From: Cercis canadensis
Lineage: Eukaryota > Streptophyta > Magnoliopsida > Fabales > Fabaceae
Length of the DNA: 64,000 bases
Direction of reading: 5' to 3'
NCBI GenBank assembly: GCA_003255065.1
Contig: QAOA01004151.1
Location: forward strand, 537,769-601,768
Shown here: piece after piece, positions 35,465-48,404 of the stretch
Layout: every line of letters begins with the position of its first letter
Position numbering within the stretch: position 1 is the stretch's first letter
Notes under the pieces: generated by a model
Database searches by the model: none
Told to the model about the DNA's origin: nothing
Seen by the model: only the letters and a program-made list of their open reading frames with translations
Made by a program: the position numbers and the translations under genes

Positions 35465-36733
35465 TAACTCATGTTTTATGTATATATAGTTCACAATCTA
35501 TTAATCTTTAATATTTTTTGAATATATTTTGAGGGTAGGACTTAGTTCATTTCGTTGTAATTAGGGTAGATCCTTAAATTAGATCACACCTTGTTTTGAT
35601 GAGATGTGCAAAAAGCATAGTTCAATGTTTACTAAATTGTTTTAAATGATAAAAGTGTGTAATTGTTGAATATGACAATGCAAGAATCCATGAAAATAGT
35701 CATGAACTCAAGTTTATGTGGCCATCACTATGTAGGACAAAGATTTAATTCTATTTGCAAATTAATAGAATCTTCTTGCAAGTAAGGCCGAAATCAATCA
35801 ACAATGTATTTTAAATTGTACAAGCATCTATAAACTGCAAGGAGATATTCTTTCTGATTTACTAGATAAGAGGACTAAACCCAAATAGTTTATAATAATT
35901 CATTGAATACTAATTACTGAAATCCGTGAATTTTGGTGCTTATAATCATTTAGTTTTGCAATCAACATCTAAACAAGTGTCATTTGTTTCGCTAAGACAG
36001 ACAAAGATTGTTCTTGGAAGTCAATGAATAATAATGTAGTATTGGGAAAAACAGTAAGTATTTGTGATAAAATTAGGGATTTGAGAGGAGGGATTAAGAA
36101 CAAAGAATAAATGTTTCAATACATAGAAACCTCTAATATCCGAAATAAAGTCAGTTCAAACACTTGAATTCACGATTTTTCGACCACTAGGACAAGACTC
36201 ATCAGAACCAAAAGCTAGAGGTTCCTTTCTATAATATTTTCTTTTATTTCTAGCGTTAAGCTTATGGTAGATATAGATCAGTAGAATAATACTTATAGCT
36301 TTTCATTTTACTTTCATTTTCAGTGATTACTTCAGTTGCAAGCAAGTGGCGGTAAGAGTTTTGGGATCTGCTACATTTCACATACAATTCTTTGGTCAGT
36401 TAGAGGTCTAGCAGGAACAAGAGTATTCTTACATGTTCTATTGTTATGTTTGACTTTAGAGTATTGCTTGAGTAGCTATTTGATATTGTGGTAACTAGAG
36501 AGCAAATTGGCTTGCTTAAACCAATACAATATTATATCCTTCACATATATTTACATACAACTCATAGAACACATACCATTAATATTATAACATAGACTAA
36601 CCCTAACATGCATATTTACATAGGTACTCTTAATATACTACAAAACCAACACCAAGTATTGTGTCTAAACTATGAACAACACCAGAACTTGCCACAGATG
36701 GATTATTGAGACAGATTTGTAATTAGCTCCAAC
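35465..36733. other. Intergenic DNA, 3' flank of LRR receptor kinase 1
   Basis: No gene is visible. The right part, about 36220-36700, is clearly repeated at 60170-60660 in the same orientation, downstream of LRR kinase fragment 3, so this flank was duplicated with the kinase gene. Confidence 0.55.
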
Positions 36734-39700
36734 TTAATTCTCTCCATCGGAAAACTGTTTTTTAATGCCAATGAGCTCAACTGTTGCATCCTTGATGCTC
36801 ATCCTTTCACTTGGAAATTCATTAGAGCAAGCTACTCCTATTTCAAATATTGAAATCAAGCATTCCTCATAGTTCCCCTGATCTGCTCATGTCTCTTTTT
36901 ATTTCCTGAAGAAGAAATGGATCCAAAAGTTCTTCTACTAACTCTGGCAAACCTGCCTTTGCATAGGTATGAAGATTCATGCCATCTTTGAACATTTCAT
37001 CTGTTTGTCTATTTCTTGTGAACATCTCTAGCAAGAGAATGCCAAAGCTATACACATCTCCTGATGTTGACACCTCATTTCCTATACCATACTTTGCTAA
37101 GAAAGTGTATTAGTAGCATAAAGGTGAAATTGTACATGATTTTTAGAAATGAAATTGAAAAGTGTAAATACCTGGAGCAATGTAACCAATAGTCCTTCTT
37201 ATTCCAATTGTGCTTGACTGAGGGGCGGAATATTCTGAGAGTCTTGAATCTCGCCAATCCGAAGTCCCCAACATGTCCTACCATTTTGTCATCTAGAAGC
37301 ACATTGCTTGGCTTAAGATCACAGTGAACTATTGGTGTTTCACAATCATGGTGAAGATACTTCAATGCACTCGCTACATCAATGGCAATGTCAAGTCTCT
37401 GAAGCAAGTTTAAACTCGTTTGTGTCTCATTTTGGATACTGATGATTGGATGCAACCACTCCTCTAAGCTCCCATTGGCCATGAGCTCATAAACCAGTGT
37501 CTTGAAATCATTTCCTTGATAATCAACACCAGAGCATACTGTAAGTAGCTTAACCAAATTTCTATGTCTTATGTTCCTTAAGGCCTCACACTTGGCTTTA
37601 AAACTCTTGGAAGCTCCTGGGTGCACAAGGTTTAACACCTTCACAACAACAATTTCATCCTTTTCAAGAATGCCTCTATAGATGGACCCAAAACTGCCCA
37701 CTCCAATTAAATTACTTGAGCTAAATCTGTTGGTGGATCTATGTAGACTTTGGTAAGACACTTGGAACAGTGAGTTCACAGAAGAGCTTGAAGTGGGTTT
37801 TACTCTATTCTTGGCAAACAAGAGAAACGCAATAGACATTGCCAAAGCCACACAAACAATTACAGAAGCTGCAATAATGAGCTTTGTGGTGAGGGTCAAT
37901 CTTCCTTTTTTGATGTTTCTAAACTTGCATTTGGACAATTGAAGTTCAGCAATGCCACCACATAGCTTGTTGTTCCCTACAACTGAAGCTGCACTAGAGT
38001 TCTTAAAAGCACCCTTTTCTAGCACCATTCTCTCAAAATCATTGAAAGATAGATTCAATCTCCTAAGTGAGTCAAAATCTGCCAAAAATCCAGGGATGTT
38101 TTCGAACAGATTATTGTGAGAAAAATCTATAACTTGGATGTCTTTCAACGAACTTAACGAATGAGGAATAGTCCTTTGGAAGATGTTGTTTTGCATGTAT
38201 AGAAATTCCAATCTTATGGAACTCCCAAGAATGGTAGGAATTTCTCCAGACAACATGTTATGAGACACATCCAGGACTCCAAGATTTATCAGAGTTCCTA
38301 CTTCTACAAGAAGAGAACCATTCAAATTGTTTTGAGACATGCCCATGTAGATTGTTAAGGATGGGATGTTCATGATCTCTCTAGGAATTGGTCCACTAAG
38401 ATTGTTCTGATTAAGATTCAACAGAAGCAAACTTTGACATTTTCCAAGAGAGGGAGGAATAGCACCCGATAGAGAATTATTATACATGTAGAGATGGGTC
38501 AGCTGTGTTAAATTTCCTAAAGATGATGGAATATTACCTATGAATTTGTTTCCTTGAAAATCCAGCTTCTTTAGCTGTTGAAGTTTTCCAATTTCTCCAG
38601 GAATATGGCCAGTAAATTTGTTGCCACCTGTATACATCATCTCCAAATTGACCAAATTCCCTATCCCAGTAGGGATGTTCCCATATAACTTATTCTTATC
38701 CATGGTCAAGATCGAAAGACTGGTAAAGTTGGTGATGGAAATGGGAAAAGGCCCTCCAAAATTGTTGAAATTTATGGCTATATATTGTCATGTACAGCTT
38801 TATCTATTACTTAACCAAAGTAGTTAGTCAGTTAGATTATTCTAGTTATATTGTAATAGCTGGTTAGAGTAGTTAGTTGAGTGGCCTACGTGTCATCTCT
38901 ACATATTTACTTCTCTGCGTATTTAGCCTTAGTGTATATATAGATCACTGTATCTGATATGAAAGATAATATACAGAAATTCTTTTCTTTCTCTGGTTTA
39001 CTTTCTCTCTGGTTTCGGGTTTCTCTGCTCTTCCTCTCTGGTCTTTGGTTTCTTCCCCATCTTGAGGGAATTTCAGCTATAAGCTCCAAACTAGTCTTGT
39101 TGCTCAATGTTCAAGAAGTCCAAATCACCATCATGTCCTGCTCCAAGATTGTTGGTGGGAATACTTAGCCACCAAAGCTTATGCAGTTTCTCCAAAGAAG
39201 GCATGTTTCCGTTAATCCCATTAATGGCAATGGTAAATCTTTCCAAGTTGGAAGCATTGGACAATGAAGTCGGAATAGTTCCAGTAAACAAGTTGCCACC
39301 AATATTGTACTCAGTCATGCTAGGGAAAGTGTTGCCCAAGTGTGAGGGTATTGTCCCATGAAGCTTGTTTTGTGGAACACAAAACACATTCATTGAAGAC
39401 AGGTTATATATTGAAGGAGGTATGGTACCTGACAACAGGTTTCCACCCATAAACAGGTAAAATAGTTTCTTGAGCTGTCTGAGGCTGTCAAGAATGGTAC
39501 CTCCGAGATTGTTGACAGTTGTTGAGAGTGCCTCCAAGTCCGAGAAGTTTCCAAAAAATGGAGGAATCCCCCTAGTTAAATTATTGAATTCAATAATTAT
39601 GATATGCAGCTTTGTCAATGCACTGAACTCCAATGGAACCTGTCCAACCAAGCTGTTGGAACAAAGATTGATGCAGAGTAGATTTGAACAGTCAGATATG

Positions 39701-40125
39701 TTAACAGGAATTTTGCCAGTGAGCAAGTTTTCATCTACGCGAAGCACTTGTAGCCTGTGGAGATTGCCAATATGAGGAGGAATTTCTCCACTAAAGCTAT
39801 TGTTGTGCAGGTTTAGTGTTAGCAAAAAGGTGAGGTTGCCTAAGTGTGGAGATATTGAACCCTGCAGGCGCTGTGAGCTCAGGTTGAGGATGGTGATTCT
39901 TTGATGGAGTTTTCCACATGTGATGCCACTTCATTGGCAAAATTGGAACGATGAATTCCATGAGCTCATGATGCCAAAAGAGTCATTGGTTATCTTTGCC
40001 TTGAATCCAAGTAAGGCTAGTTGGTTAGTTTCATTGCCTCCTCCATGGACACTGCAAAACAAGAGAAGCAGAATGGTTGCACACAAGGGAAACCTGAATT
40101 TCTGAAAGAAAATAAGGATCCCCAT
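36734..40125 (-). pseudogene. LRR receptor-like serine/threonine kinase 1 (LRR-XII-like), disrupted
   Basis: The minus strand codes for a signal peptide (LCATILLLLFCSVHG), an LRR N-terminal cap with CQ then SGITCGKLHQRI, many plant-type LRRs (LxxLxLxxNxLxGxIP), LCGG, a membrane span (IAASVIVCVALAMSIAFLLF) and a kinase with GVGSFGSIYRG, VVVKVL, HCDLKPSN and DFGLARF. Layout and motifs fit the LRR-XII class (EFR/Xa21-like). Damage: TGA at 39931-39933 where the family has the W of CxWxG(I/V)xC; an LTR-like insertion at about 38786-39106 between LRRs; a frame change shortly after DFGLARF (about 37235-37245), with SSTIGIRRTIGYIAP in another frame; and another near 36870 before GNYEECLISIFE. The usual intron before YGxGNEVSTSGDVYSFG is present (about 37086-37171). 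No functional receptor is likely. Confidence 0.85.
38786..39106. mobile_element. Solo LTR-like insert in LRR receptor kinase 1
   Basis: A 321-base block of TG...CA form interrupts the LRR coding sequence. It contains repeated AGTTAGT words, a TATATATAG box and a pyrimidine-rich run of TTTCTCTCTGG type, as seen in many plant copia LTRs. I found no clear target duplication, so the limits are approximate and assignment to copia is tentative. A fossil, with no coding part. Confidence 0.5.
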
Positions 40126-40944
40126 TTGTTAATACCCAATTTTGTCTGGGTCAACCTATAAAGAACAAATATCTTACAAAAATAACAAAATACAAAAAAA
40201 TTATTATTTATTAAGAATAATAATAAATAAATAAAACAAAGAAGAAATAATTGCTATTTGAAGCAACACGCAAGGCAGCAATCTGGCCTTTTGAAAAATG
40301 CTATTCACCAGTCCGGCCACCCCATGTCATGCCTCTTGCAGCTTGAAAATAGGAAACAGGAAAATCACATCAGTACAACTTGCACAATTCTTCAGCTATA
40401 AAAAGGGACACAGGCAGTGAACCAAGGAAGGTCGAATACACATACTAGAGAAGAGAAACTCTAAAATTTTCATCAATTTAGGTACCAATAATTATCTCAT
40501 TTTTATGCTAAATTTTCATTTTATTGCACTATATACAGCATATTAGCAGTTCTATTTTTCATAAATTAGGAAAACCCCAATCTTATCTCTCGTCTTTTTT
40601 TTTTCAAACAAACCCAAAAAGAAACTTTTTAATAAGACAGAGCCACCACACAGAGGGGTGGGATCGGTGGTAGCAGCGGTTCCTCTCCCCAAGCAAACCA
40701 TTTTTCAGTGAAGAGAAATCCCCTTTTAGAAAGAGAAATGAAACCTAGAGGTAAAAACAAAATTTCAGAGAAAGAAGGAGAGGCTTTTAGAGAAATAAAG
40801 AGAAGTGTTTATTACCTTAGCCATTGTTGCTTGAAAATCAAAGCCAAGTCCATGGATTCAAAGAGATGGAGGAAGGATGAGAGCTCCGTGTTCCGCTCCT
40901 TGACTTTTCTTCTCTCTTCTCTGTCTCGGCTTTCTCTGTGTCCC
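40126..40944. other. Upstream region of LRR receptor kinase 1
   Basis: No complete gene is seen. On the minus strand, 40800-40870 reads CAACAATGGCTAAG|GTAATA, which looks like an upstream exon end with a good donor; it might be a 5' exon of the kinase gene or of another, lost gene. An A-rich tract lies near 40170-40250. Confidence 0.35.
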
Positions 40945-41400
40945 ATTGGCCTTGTAAAATGAGTAATGATAACGTTTGATTCTTTGATAAAATTACTTAA
41001 GAAAAAGAAGTTTTCAAGTTCTCAATCATTTACTTATTAACTAGGAAGTATGAACACTAACATGAGCTACAATACAACACAAAAGAATCCAAAAAGATAT
41101 AATTTCATATCTATAAACAACTAATGTTTCTTCTCATGTTAACTAACTTTTTTTTTTTTTTTGAAAAAATTAGAAATAAAGTGAGAGCTAGTTATGTTAG
41201 CCGCATATCCAAGCTATGTCCAGTTGTGTTGCTGCCGAGTCCAAGCTAAATTAAAATTGCTTTTTTAATCAGACATATAAATGTGTCATACTGGTGTTCA
41301 AGGCATATTAATATCTCAAGGGTGTTGGACATAGAGATACTTCACTAGAATGGAGTGTTCAGGCTTCCTAACTTATTAATGAAGCTAGTCACACACCCCA
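40945..41400. repeat. Dispersed repeat R, copy 1
   Basis: Begins near TTGGCCTTGTAAAATGAG and includes TAACTAGGAAGTATGAACA and GCTTTTTTAATCAGACATA. Copies lie at about 48405-48850 and 61638-62040 in the same orientation. It marks the borders of a duplicated block that also includes LRR kinase and SDE3-like pieces. Confidence 0.7.
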
Positions 41401-42063
41401 AGGCCAAAGCCACTACCACTGAGAAAGCCACTCTAGCTAACCTCAACGAGGTCCATCCTCCAACTCAAATCTATGACACTTCATTTTGGGGGACTCCCAA
41501 GTTGCCACATGTATGGGTTTAGTCTTTTTCCCTCTTATTTCTTCAGTTTTAATGAATAACTTAGATAGTATTTGGTACGAAGAATATTTTGACATTCTTG
41601 GAAAAATGAGATCTGAAATATTTCTTTATCATACAAGTTTGCTGCTGTTGAATCTTAATCAGAATAATCTTAGTGGACCCATTCTCAGAGAGGTCATGAG
41701 CCTCCCATCCTTAACAATTTAGATGTGCATGTTTCAAAACAATTTGAATGGTTCCCTTCCTGTAGAAGTAGGAACTCTGACAAATTTTGGAGAATTGGAT
41801 GTGTTTCATGACATGTTGTCTAAAAAAATTCTAACTACTCTTTGGAGTTCCATAAGATTGGAATTTTTATTCATGCAAGACAATTTCTTCTAGGGAAATA
41901 TTCATGTAGTTAAGTTCCTTGAAAGGTATCCAAGTTATAGATTTTTTTCACAACAATATTTCCAGAAACATTCTTGAATTTTTGGCAGACTTTGACTCAC
42001 TTAAGAGATTGAATTTATCTTTCAATATTTTTCAGGGAATAGTGCCAAAAAAGGGTGTTTTTG

Positions 42064-45000
42064 CACTAAAAAAAAATTACTGGATTCCAACAGAATTTTT
42101 CCGTTGGAATTTAGAGTTCCAACGAAAATTCCAACAGAATTTCAGTCGTTAGAAAAAATGCCGTTAGAATTTAAAACTCCAACAAAAATTCTAATAGAAA
42201 AAAAATTCCAACGGTAATTCTAATGGTATTTTACAGTTGGAATTCCTTTTAAAAAAAAAAAAACTCAAACAAAAAATTCCAACGAAATATTTTTTATTTT
42301 TAATATATTTTAAAAAAATATTCAAAAATTATTTTTTAGTTTTTAAAATTCCAACGGAATGAAATTTCTGTTGGAATTTTTTAAGGTTTTTTTTTTAATT
42401 TTGTGTTTAGATTTTTTTTTGAAAAATTAACTTTAGAATTTATTATTATAATTATTCTCTTTTTAATATTTTGTTTGAAATTTCCACTTTTAATGCTACT
42501 TATTAGCCATTTTTGGCAAATTCAATAACAAATAACACTTAACATAATATTCTCTTTGACACTATAAACAGAAATGGATAATAGAAGTAAAATTAACAAG
42601 GTTCATTGGGCAAAAACAACATACTCTAAAAGGTTTTGGATCAAAGTTAAATGACACAAAAATCTCAATCAGCAGTATTAAAATTCACCTACTATAGGAG
42701 TTTCTAAATATTCTAAATATTCTAAACTCCTAATATTTCAATGGAAAGCTGGTCTTTGCGTTCTGATAGCAGTTGCAGACATCAAGGGTATAAGTATTAG
42801 ACTTATCACCAAGAGCAAAGTTGATAGAGATGCTTCTAATGCAATAACATTTGTCTGCTGATATAGAGAACTCCTCAATGGTAATGAACCAAACCCTCTC
42901 ATAAATTCAATCTTCTCCTTAGGATCCTCTGAAAAGCTGTAATTAATGGTAGCTAAATTATGATCAATACTTTCGGAGAAATGAAATAGCAGCAACAACA
43001 ATAAATCTCCAAGCTTGAAGAACACATAATCATAGTTTATTGGAAGGATTCTCTAGAGAAGTTGTAATTATGATACCAAATTATAATCAACAATTGCATG
43101 GGAAAAAAAAAAAAAAGAATTGCAACAACAACAAATAAATTTCCAAGATTGATGAACACATAATCATAATGTATTGAAAAATTGAAAGGACCACCCGAAA
43201 AAGTAGGAATCATGATGGCTAAATTATAATCAATAAGCACATAAAAAAATGAATTAACAGCAACCACAAGAAATTTTCAAGACTAAAATACAGAATCATA
43301 TTGCATTAAATTTTAATGAGGACTCTAAAAAAAAGTTATGGCTTCAGGAAAACCTTCTGAAAGTTGCATCAAATCTTGCAAACTTTAGTGAGTGGCATCC
43401 CGCTACCAGCATGCTCATTAATCCCTTCAGCAGATAACTTCTTACATTTAGTACTCTTCTGCACCCTTTGCAGTAAACAGAAACAACATTCATCAATAAA
43501 TAGGGTCTCAAACCATAGCTATGATATTTGATAAATTGGCTAAGATATTTAAGACAAAAACCTACTAAAATCTGATAACATATTGGAGTCAAAAGGCAGG
43601 TACAGAACCATTTGTCATGAAATACCATAAACCGTGTTTAATTGCCCATTGACCAAAACAGACACCAGGTGCAAGAATATACAGGCTCATAATGAAACAG
43701 GGAAAACCCCGGATGGATAACGATGGAAAGCCATCATCTTATTGAGGCATTGAAAAAGAAAGAAACTAAATTACAAGAAACTCCAATAAATCTTTGCAAG
43801 GGTAGAAATGAGATTAAAAAATTACTGTAGCAATTTCACTTCAGAAGCTTGAAAGCAAGAAATGCAGACATCAGCAACTGACAAGACTTCCTAGAATAAA
43901 TTGAATCCCAAATAACGGACAACCTTGTTACAAATAAACCTTCTATCTCAGGCTGCAATTTCTATATTGAACGAAGTAATCTGGCAGGGTCTAAATTAGA
44001 CAACAATAGTATCAACCTGCTTTTGATTGCCTTAGCTGAAATTAGAAAATGAAATAAAGATGTCAGAAGTTCTTTTCAAGTTCATGGTGAACTTACTTGG
44101 TCTCTTCTCTGCTTTGCTGCTGATATTATACTAAGGCGACTAAAGGTGCTTTCTGCTAATATTATGCTAAGGCGAGCAAAGGTTCTACGCTCCTGTAGTT
44201 TTCTTAATTTGGCAGATGTTGAATGACAAATGTGAACGTGGTCATAAGATCAATGACTCAGGGACAAAAGCAAGACTTCAGCAAATTACTGTAAAACTAG
44301 AGTACTTAGCAACATATAACTCATAACTAAATCTGGCAGTGACGTGGAATAGGAGGACCTGTTGCTGTTAGTTCTCTGCATCATAAAAATGCCACAGCAG
44401 ATAACAGCAGAATAGAGGGCTGTAGTTATATTTGAGTATAAGCAGGGAACAAGCCTTTAAGTTTGGATATAGGTCTTCAGGATACTATCAGGGTCAAACA
44501 TATAATTATAGTGGCTGTACAAGAGGATATATATAGTCCAGAATTTGAGCCCGTTTATTAGACCTCTCAAAAGTGGCAAGACATGGTTGAAATGGAAACC
44601 AGAAAGTCCCCCAAAAATAAGAAACTTAGGCTCTGTTTGAGAGTTTTTTTGGAGGGGAGAGGAGAGGAGAGGAGAGGAGAGGAAAGGGAGGGAAAGGAAA
44701 GGGAGGGGTTTTCCTCTCCTTTGTTTGGATGATTAAAATGAGGAAAATGAAAGGAAAGGGAAGGAAATGTCTTATTGTAAAATATTTTTACTAGTTTATC
44801 CTTTATTATTTTTTCACTCTTTTTTTCTAATTCAATTTTTTAATTATAAATGTAATTATTATTTATTTATTAAAAAATAAAAATTGACAATAACCGAATT
44901 CATACTCTAATTAAGTACATTTTCATAAAAAAGTAAAATTTCATAAATATTAAATTATTAATATATAATATACACTTATTGCTTCTAATGAGTCATAAAA

Positions 45001-47240
45001 AAATTAATATACTATATATTTTCAAAAAGAAAATAAACTGTGCATCTGAAAAATTATGCAAATTCTATTGCTTTATGGGTTGCAATTAATTAAATTAGAG
45101 TGATGATAAAAGGGATTATTTATAATTTTTTTCATTAGATGGATATAATTAAAATTTTTAATTAGAAATATAAAAGAATTACAATTTAAACATAAAACTT
45201 CAACTTTTTTGATTTATTTTCTTATCCAACAATTCAATGGTGGTAGACAGTATGGGTAAATTAGTAAAATAATTCTCTACCCCTCCAAACCCCCCAATTT
45301 GGGGGGTTGAAATTTGTGAATGAAAAAAGGAGTGCAAGGGTCAAAGTTTAACCCTTGGTCTCCTTCCCCTTTCAAACTTAAAACTCCCAAACAAGGGAGT
45401 GGACTCTCTCATTCCTCTCCTCTCCTCTCCTTTCCCCTCCAAAAGAACTCCCAAACATACCCTTACTAAATCAGCATACATATGAACGAAGACACGATCA
45501 ACTTCACAAGCACTCAAAGAACATGAGTCAATATTAAGTGTTAATAGTAGAAACTAACACTTGGTTGCAAAAGTAAATGGTACATGAAAAGTTGAAAACT
45601 ATAACAGCTTCAAACATTAGTATCATTTCAAAGCGCCAGCAACAACAACCAGTAGATGTCAATGAAAGCACATATATTCGTAAATCTAACATAAGCACTA
45701 TTATAGAAGTATTATACTCAATTATAGATTACATATTCGTAAATCTAACAAAAGCATGATTATAAAAGTATTATAACCAATTATAGATTAGAGACTTCAA
45801 ACAATACCATAGTATGAAGATAAGAACAGAACAAAACAAAACAAATCAATTATGAAACATCCATATACGTCACAGAGAAATAAGGTTCATATATCAAATG
45901 TAAAAACATCTTAAGCCACTAAAAGTTGCCACCACAGAACCAACAACAGACACAATCCAGAGCAAATGGTGCCATAGCAGGCTTCATAGAAACATTTGGC
46001 AAAATTCATATAAAAATTTCCCAATTCCTTGAAACCCAAAACTCTAATGCTAATCCCAAGATGAAACTTGAAACAGAAACAATTTGAACATTTTGTAAAG
46101 TTTCTTAATAGTAAAGGAGAGTGCCAAACCTGAAATCTGCAACAAGGGTGCTAATTTCAGTGCAACCCAAAAGATAATACAAGTTTCAAATATCAAACTG
46201 CCAGTAACCATTCAAATTCTTCTATGATATTACCCAAAAAAAAACTTCTATGTTGGGAACCAAATCGCTGGAAACAGTAAATTTCATCGTTCAAAACTTG
46301 AGTAACAGTTTAGAGCTTATAATAATCAAAAATCAAATAAATTAACATGCATCTTATACATCTTTTAAAGAAGATATGGTTGAGAAATAACCCAGAACTC
46401 CCAAATTAACTTAATAGCTATGAACAAGGGCAAGAAATTGACTAAATATAGCTGCTTTACCCAATACCAACCAAATAGCAGAAAGAGAGTTTGCTAGAAA
46501 CTTCAACTTGGGCTTCAATCCCTATCGTATAACACACTGCTATACTCTTCGTAAATCATCAAAATCATCAAGACTGGGTTCGCTAGTGACAACCACTCTA
46601 GTTTGAGATAGCCAACCTTAAGGTCATTGATAGACTCCAAGCCTTAGCATTTTCACTGAAATGGAGGCTGGATTATGGAGAGGCTAGGGTTTTATGAAGG
46701 AACCAGAGGATGAAGAAGAAGATAGAATCAGGGAACAAAAGAAGATAAGGGGATCTGAAGCCAAAGCCACGGTTGTGCATTGCTAGCAACGTGAGAGTGG
46801 CCTGAAGCGCGAGATGCTGAATTCTGAAGATCTAGTCGAAGAAGAGTGGCTAGGGCGGAAAGAGAAATGCGGAGTTAGGGATTTCAGCGACAAAGGGAAG
46901 TTAGAGGTTTCAGAAGAAAGTGAAATGCGAAGGGGAAGGGCACAAAGTGTTTTACAAAATTCCAACGGTAATAAAATAGAAATTACTGTTGGAAATACCG
47001 TTGGAGTTAACAAAAGATTTTACAAAAAAAATTGAAAAAAATTCTAACGGTATATTCCGTTAAAATATTCCGTTGGAATTCTTCAAAAAAAAAATTCAAC
47101 ATTTATGGCGGTAATTCTGACAAAAAATTCCAACGGTAATGTAATTCCGTTGGAATTTCAACAAAATTTGTTCCGTTGGAATTTTTGAAAAATTTCAACG
47201 GTATTTTGTTCTGTTGAAAAATTGTCTTTTTCTTATAGTG
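42064..47240. mobile_element. Non-autonomous CACTA (En/Spm-type) transposon, 5.2 kb
   Basis: The element begins CACTA and ends TAGTG and is flanked by a perfect 3-bp duplication TTG, both diagnostic for CACTA. About 300 bases at each end are packed with subterminal repeats of TTCCAACGG and its complement CCGTTGGAATT. No transposase frame longer than about 95 residues is visible. It carries a nested Tourist MITE (44629-45462). The interior at 42740-44600 and 46480-46960 is less AT-rich and may contain captured host sequence that I could not identify. Removing it with one TTG restores an uninterrupted LRR kinase sequence. Confidence 0.93.
44629..45462. mobile_element. Tourist-like (PIF/Harbinger) MITE nested in the CACTA element, 834 bp
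   Basis: The left end is GGCTCTGTTTGAGAGTT and the complement of the right end is GGGTATGTTTGGGAGTT, flanked by TTA on both sides, the usual PIF/Harbinger target. Subterminal GGAGAGGAGAGG runs face CCTCTCCTCTCC runs. It is longer than typical Tourist elements and has no coding capacity. Relatives lie at 29018-29492 and 61230-61637. Confidence 0.85.
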
Positions 47241-48404
47241 TTGAAACCTCAAGTGTAGCTTCAGTTGTAGGGAACAACAAGCTATGTGGCGGCATTGTTG
47301 AACTTCAATTGTCCAAATTCAACTTCAAAAACACCAGAAAAGGAACATTGACCTTCATCACAAAGTTCATTATTGCAGCTTCTGTAATTGTTTGTGTGGC
47401 TTTTGCAATGTCTATTGCGTTTCTCTTGTTTGACAAGAAGAATAGAGTAAAACCCACTTCAATCTTTCCAGTGAACTCACCATTCCATGGGAGCCTAGAG
47501 GAGTGGTTGCATCCAATCATCAGTATCCAAAATGAGACACAAACGAGTTTAAACTTGCTTCAAAGACTTGACATTTCCATAGATGTAATGAGTACATTTG
47601 AGTATCTTCACCATGATTGTGAAACACCAACAGTTTATTGTGATTTGAAGCCAAGCAATCTGCTCCTGGATGACAAAATGGTGGGACATGTTGGGGACTT
47701 TGGATTGGAGAGATTCTTCTGAAAGGCCACTAAGAACTATTTGCCCTCAGTCAAGCACAATTGGAGTAAGAGGGATTATTGGTTACACTGCTCCAGGTAT
47801 TTACACTTTCTAATATCATTTTTCAAGATCATGAATAGTTTCACCTTTATGCTGCTAATACACTTTTTTCGCAAAGTATGGTATGGGAAATGAGGTGTCA
47901 ACATCATATGTGTATAGCTATGGCATTATCTTGCTGGAGATGTTCATGGGAAAGAGAGCGACAGATGAAATGTTCAAAGATGGCATGAATCTTCATACCT
48001 ATGCAAAGGCTGGTTTGCCGAAGCTAGTAGAAGAACTTTTGGATCCATTTATTCTTCAGGATATAAAAAGAGACATGAGCACATTGAGCAGAATGGATCC
48101 CTACAATCAAAGGAAAAGTGAGGTTGAGGATTGATTGATTTCAATATTTGAAATAGGAGTAGCTTGCTCTGATGAATTTCTAAGTGAAAAGATGAACATC
48201 AAGGATGCAACAGCTCAGCTCATTGCCATTAAGGAAAAGGCTTCTCAATGGAGTGAATTATGTTGAAGGTACTTAAAAAGCGGTCTCAAATGTCAATAAT
48301 CCACCGGTGGCAAGTTCTGTTGTTGTTCATAGTTCGGACACAATACTTAGTGTTGGTTTTACAGCATATTAAGTACTAGACAAAAATGTAGAACATATAT
48401 AAGG

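Larger units (their letters stand above)
41634..48266 (+). pseudogene. LRR receptor-like kinase 2, degraded, split by a CACTA element
   Basis: This is a plus-strand relative of kinase 1. Part one (41634-42063) holds LLLNLNQNNLSGPI and further LRRs with several stops. A CACTA element then interrupts the coding sequence exactly after AAGGGTGTTTTTG. Part two (47241-48266) resumes with ETSSVASVVGNNKLCGGI, the membrane span, and a kinase in which the whole N-lobe is missing: NSPF joins directly to HGSLEEWLH. YCDLKPSN replaces HCDLKPSN and GLERFF replaces GLARF. The last part reads YGMGNEVSTS up to VEELLDPFILQD, then VACSDEFLSEKMNIKDATAQ. The missing N-lobe means no kinase activity. The 5' part of the gene was not found. 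Confidence 0.85.
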
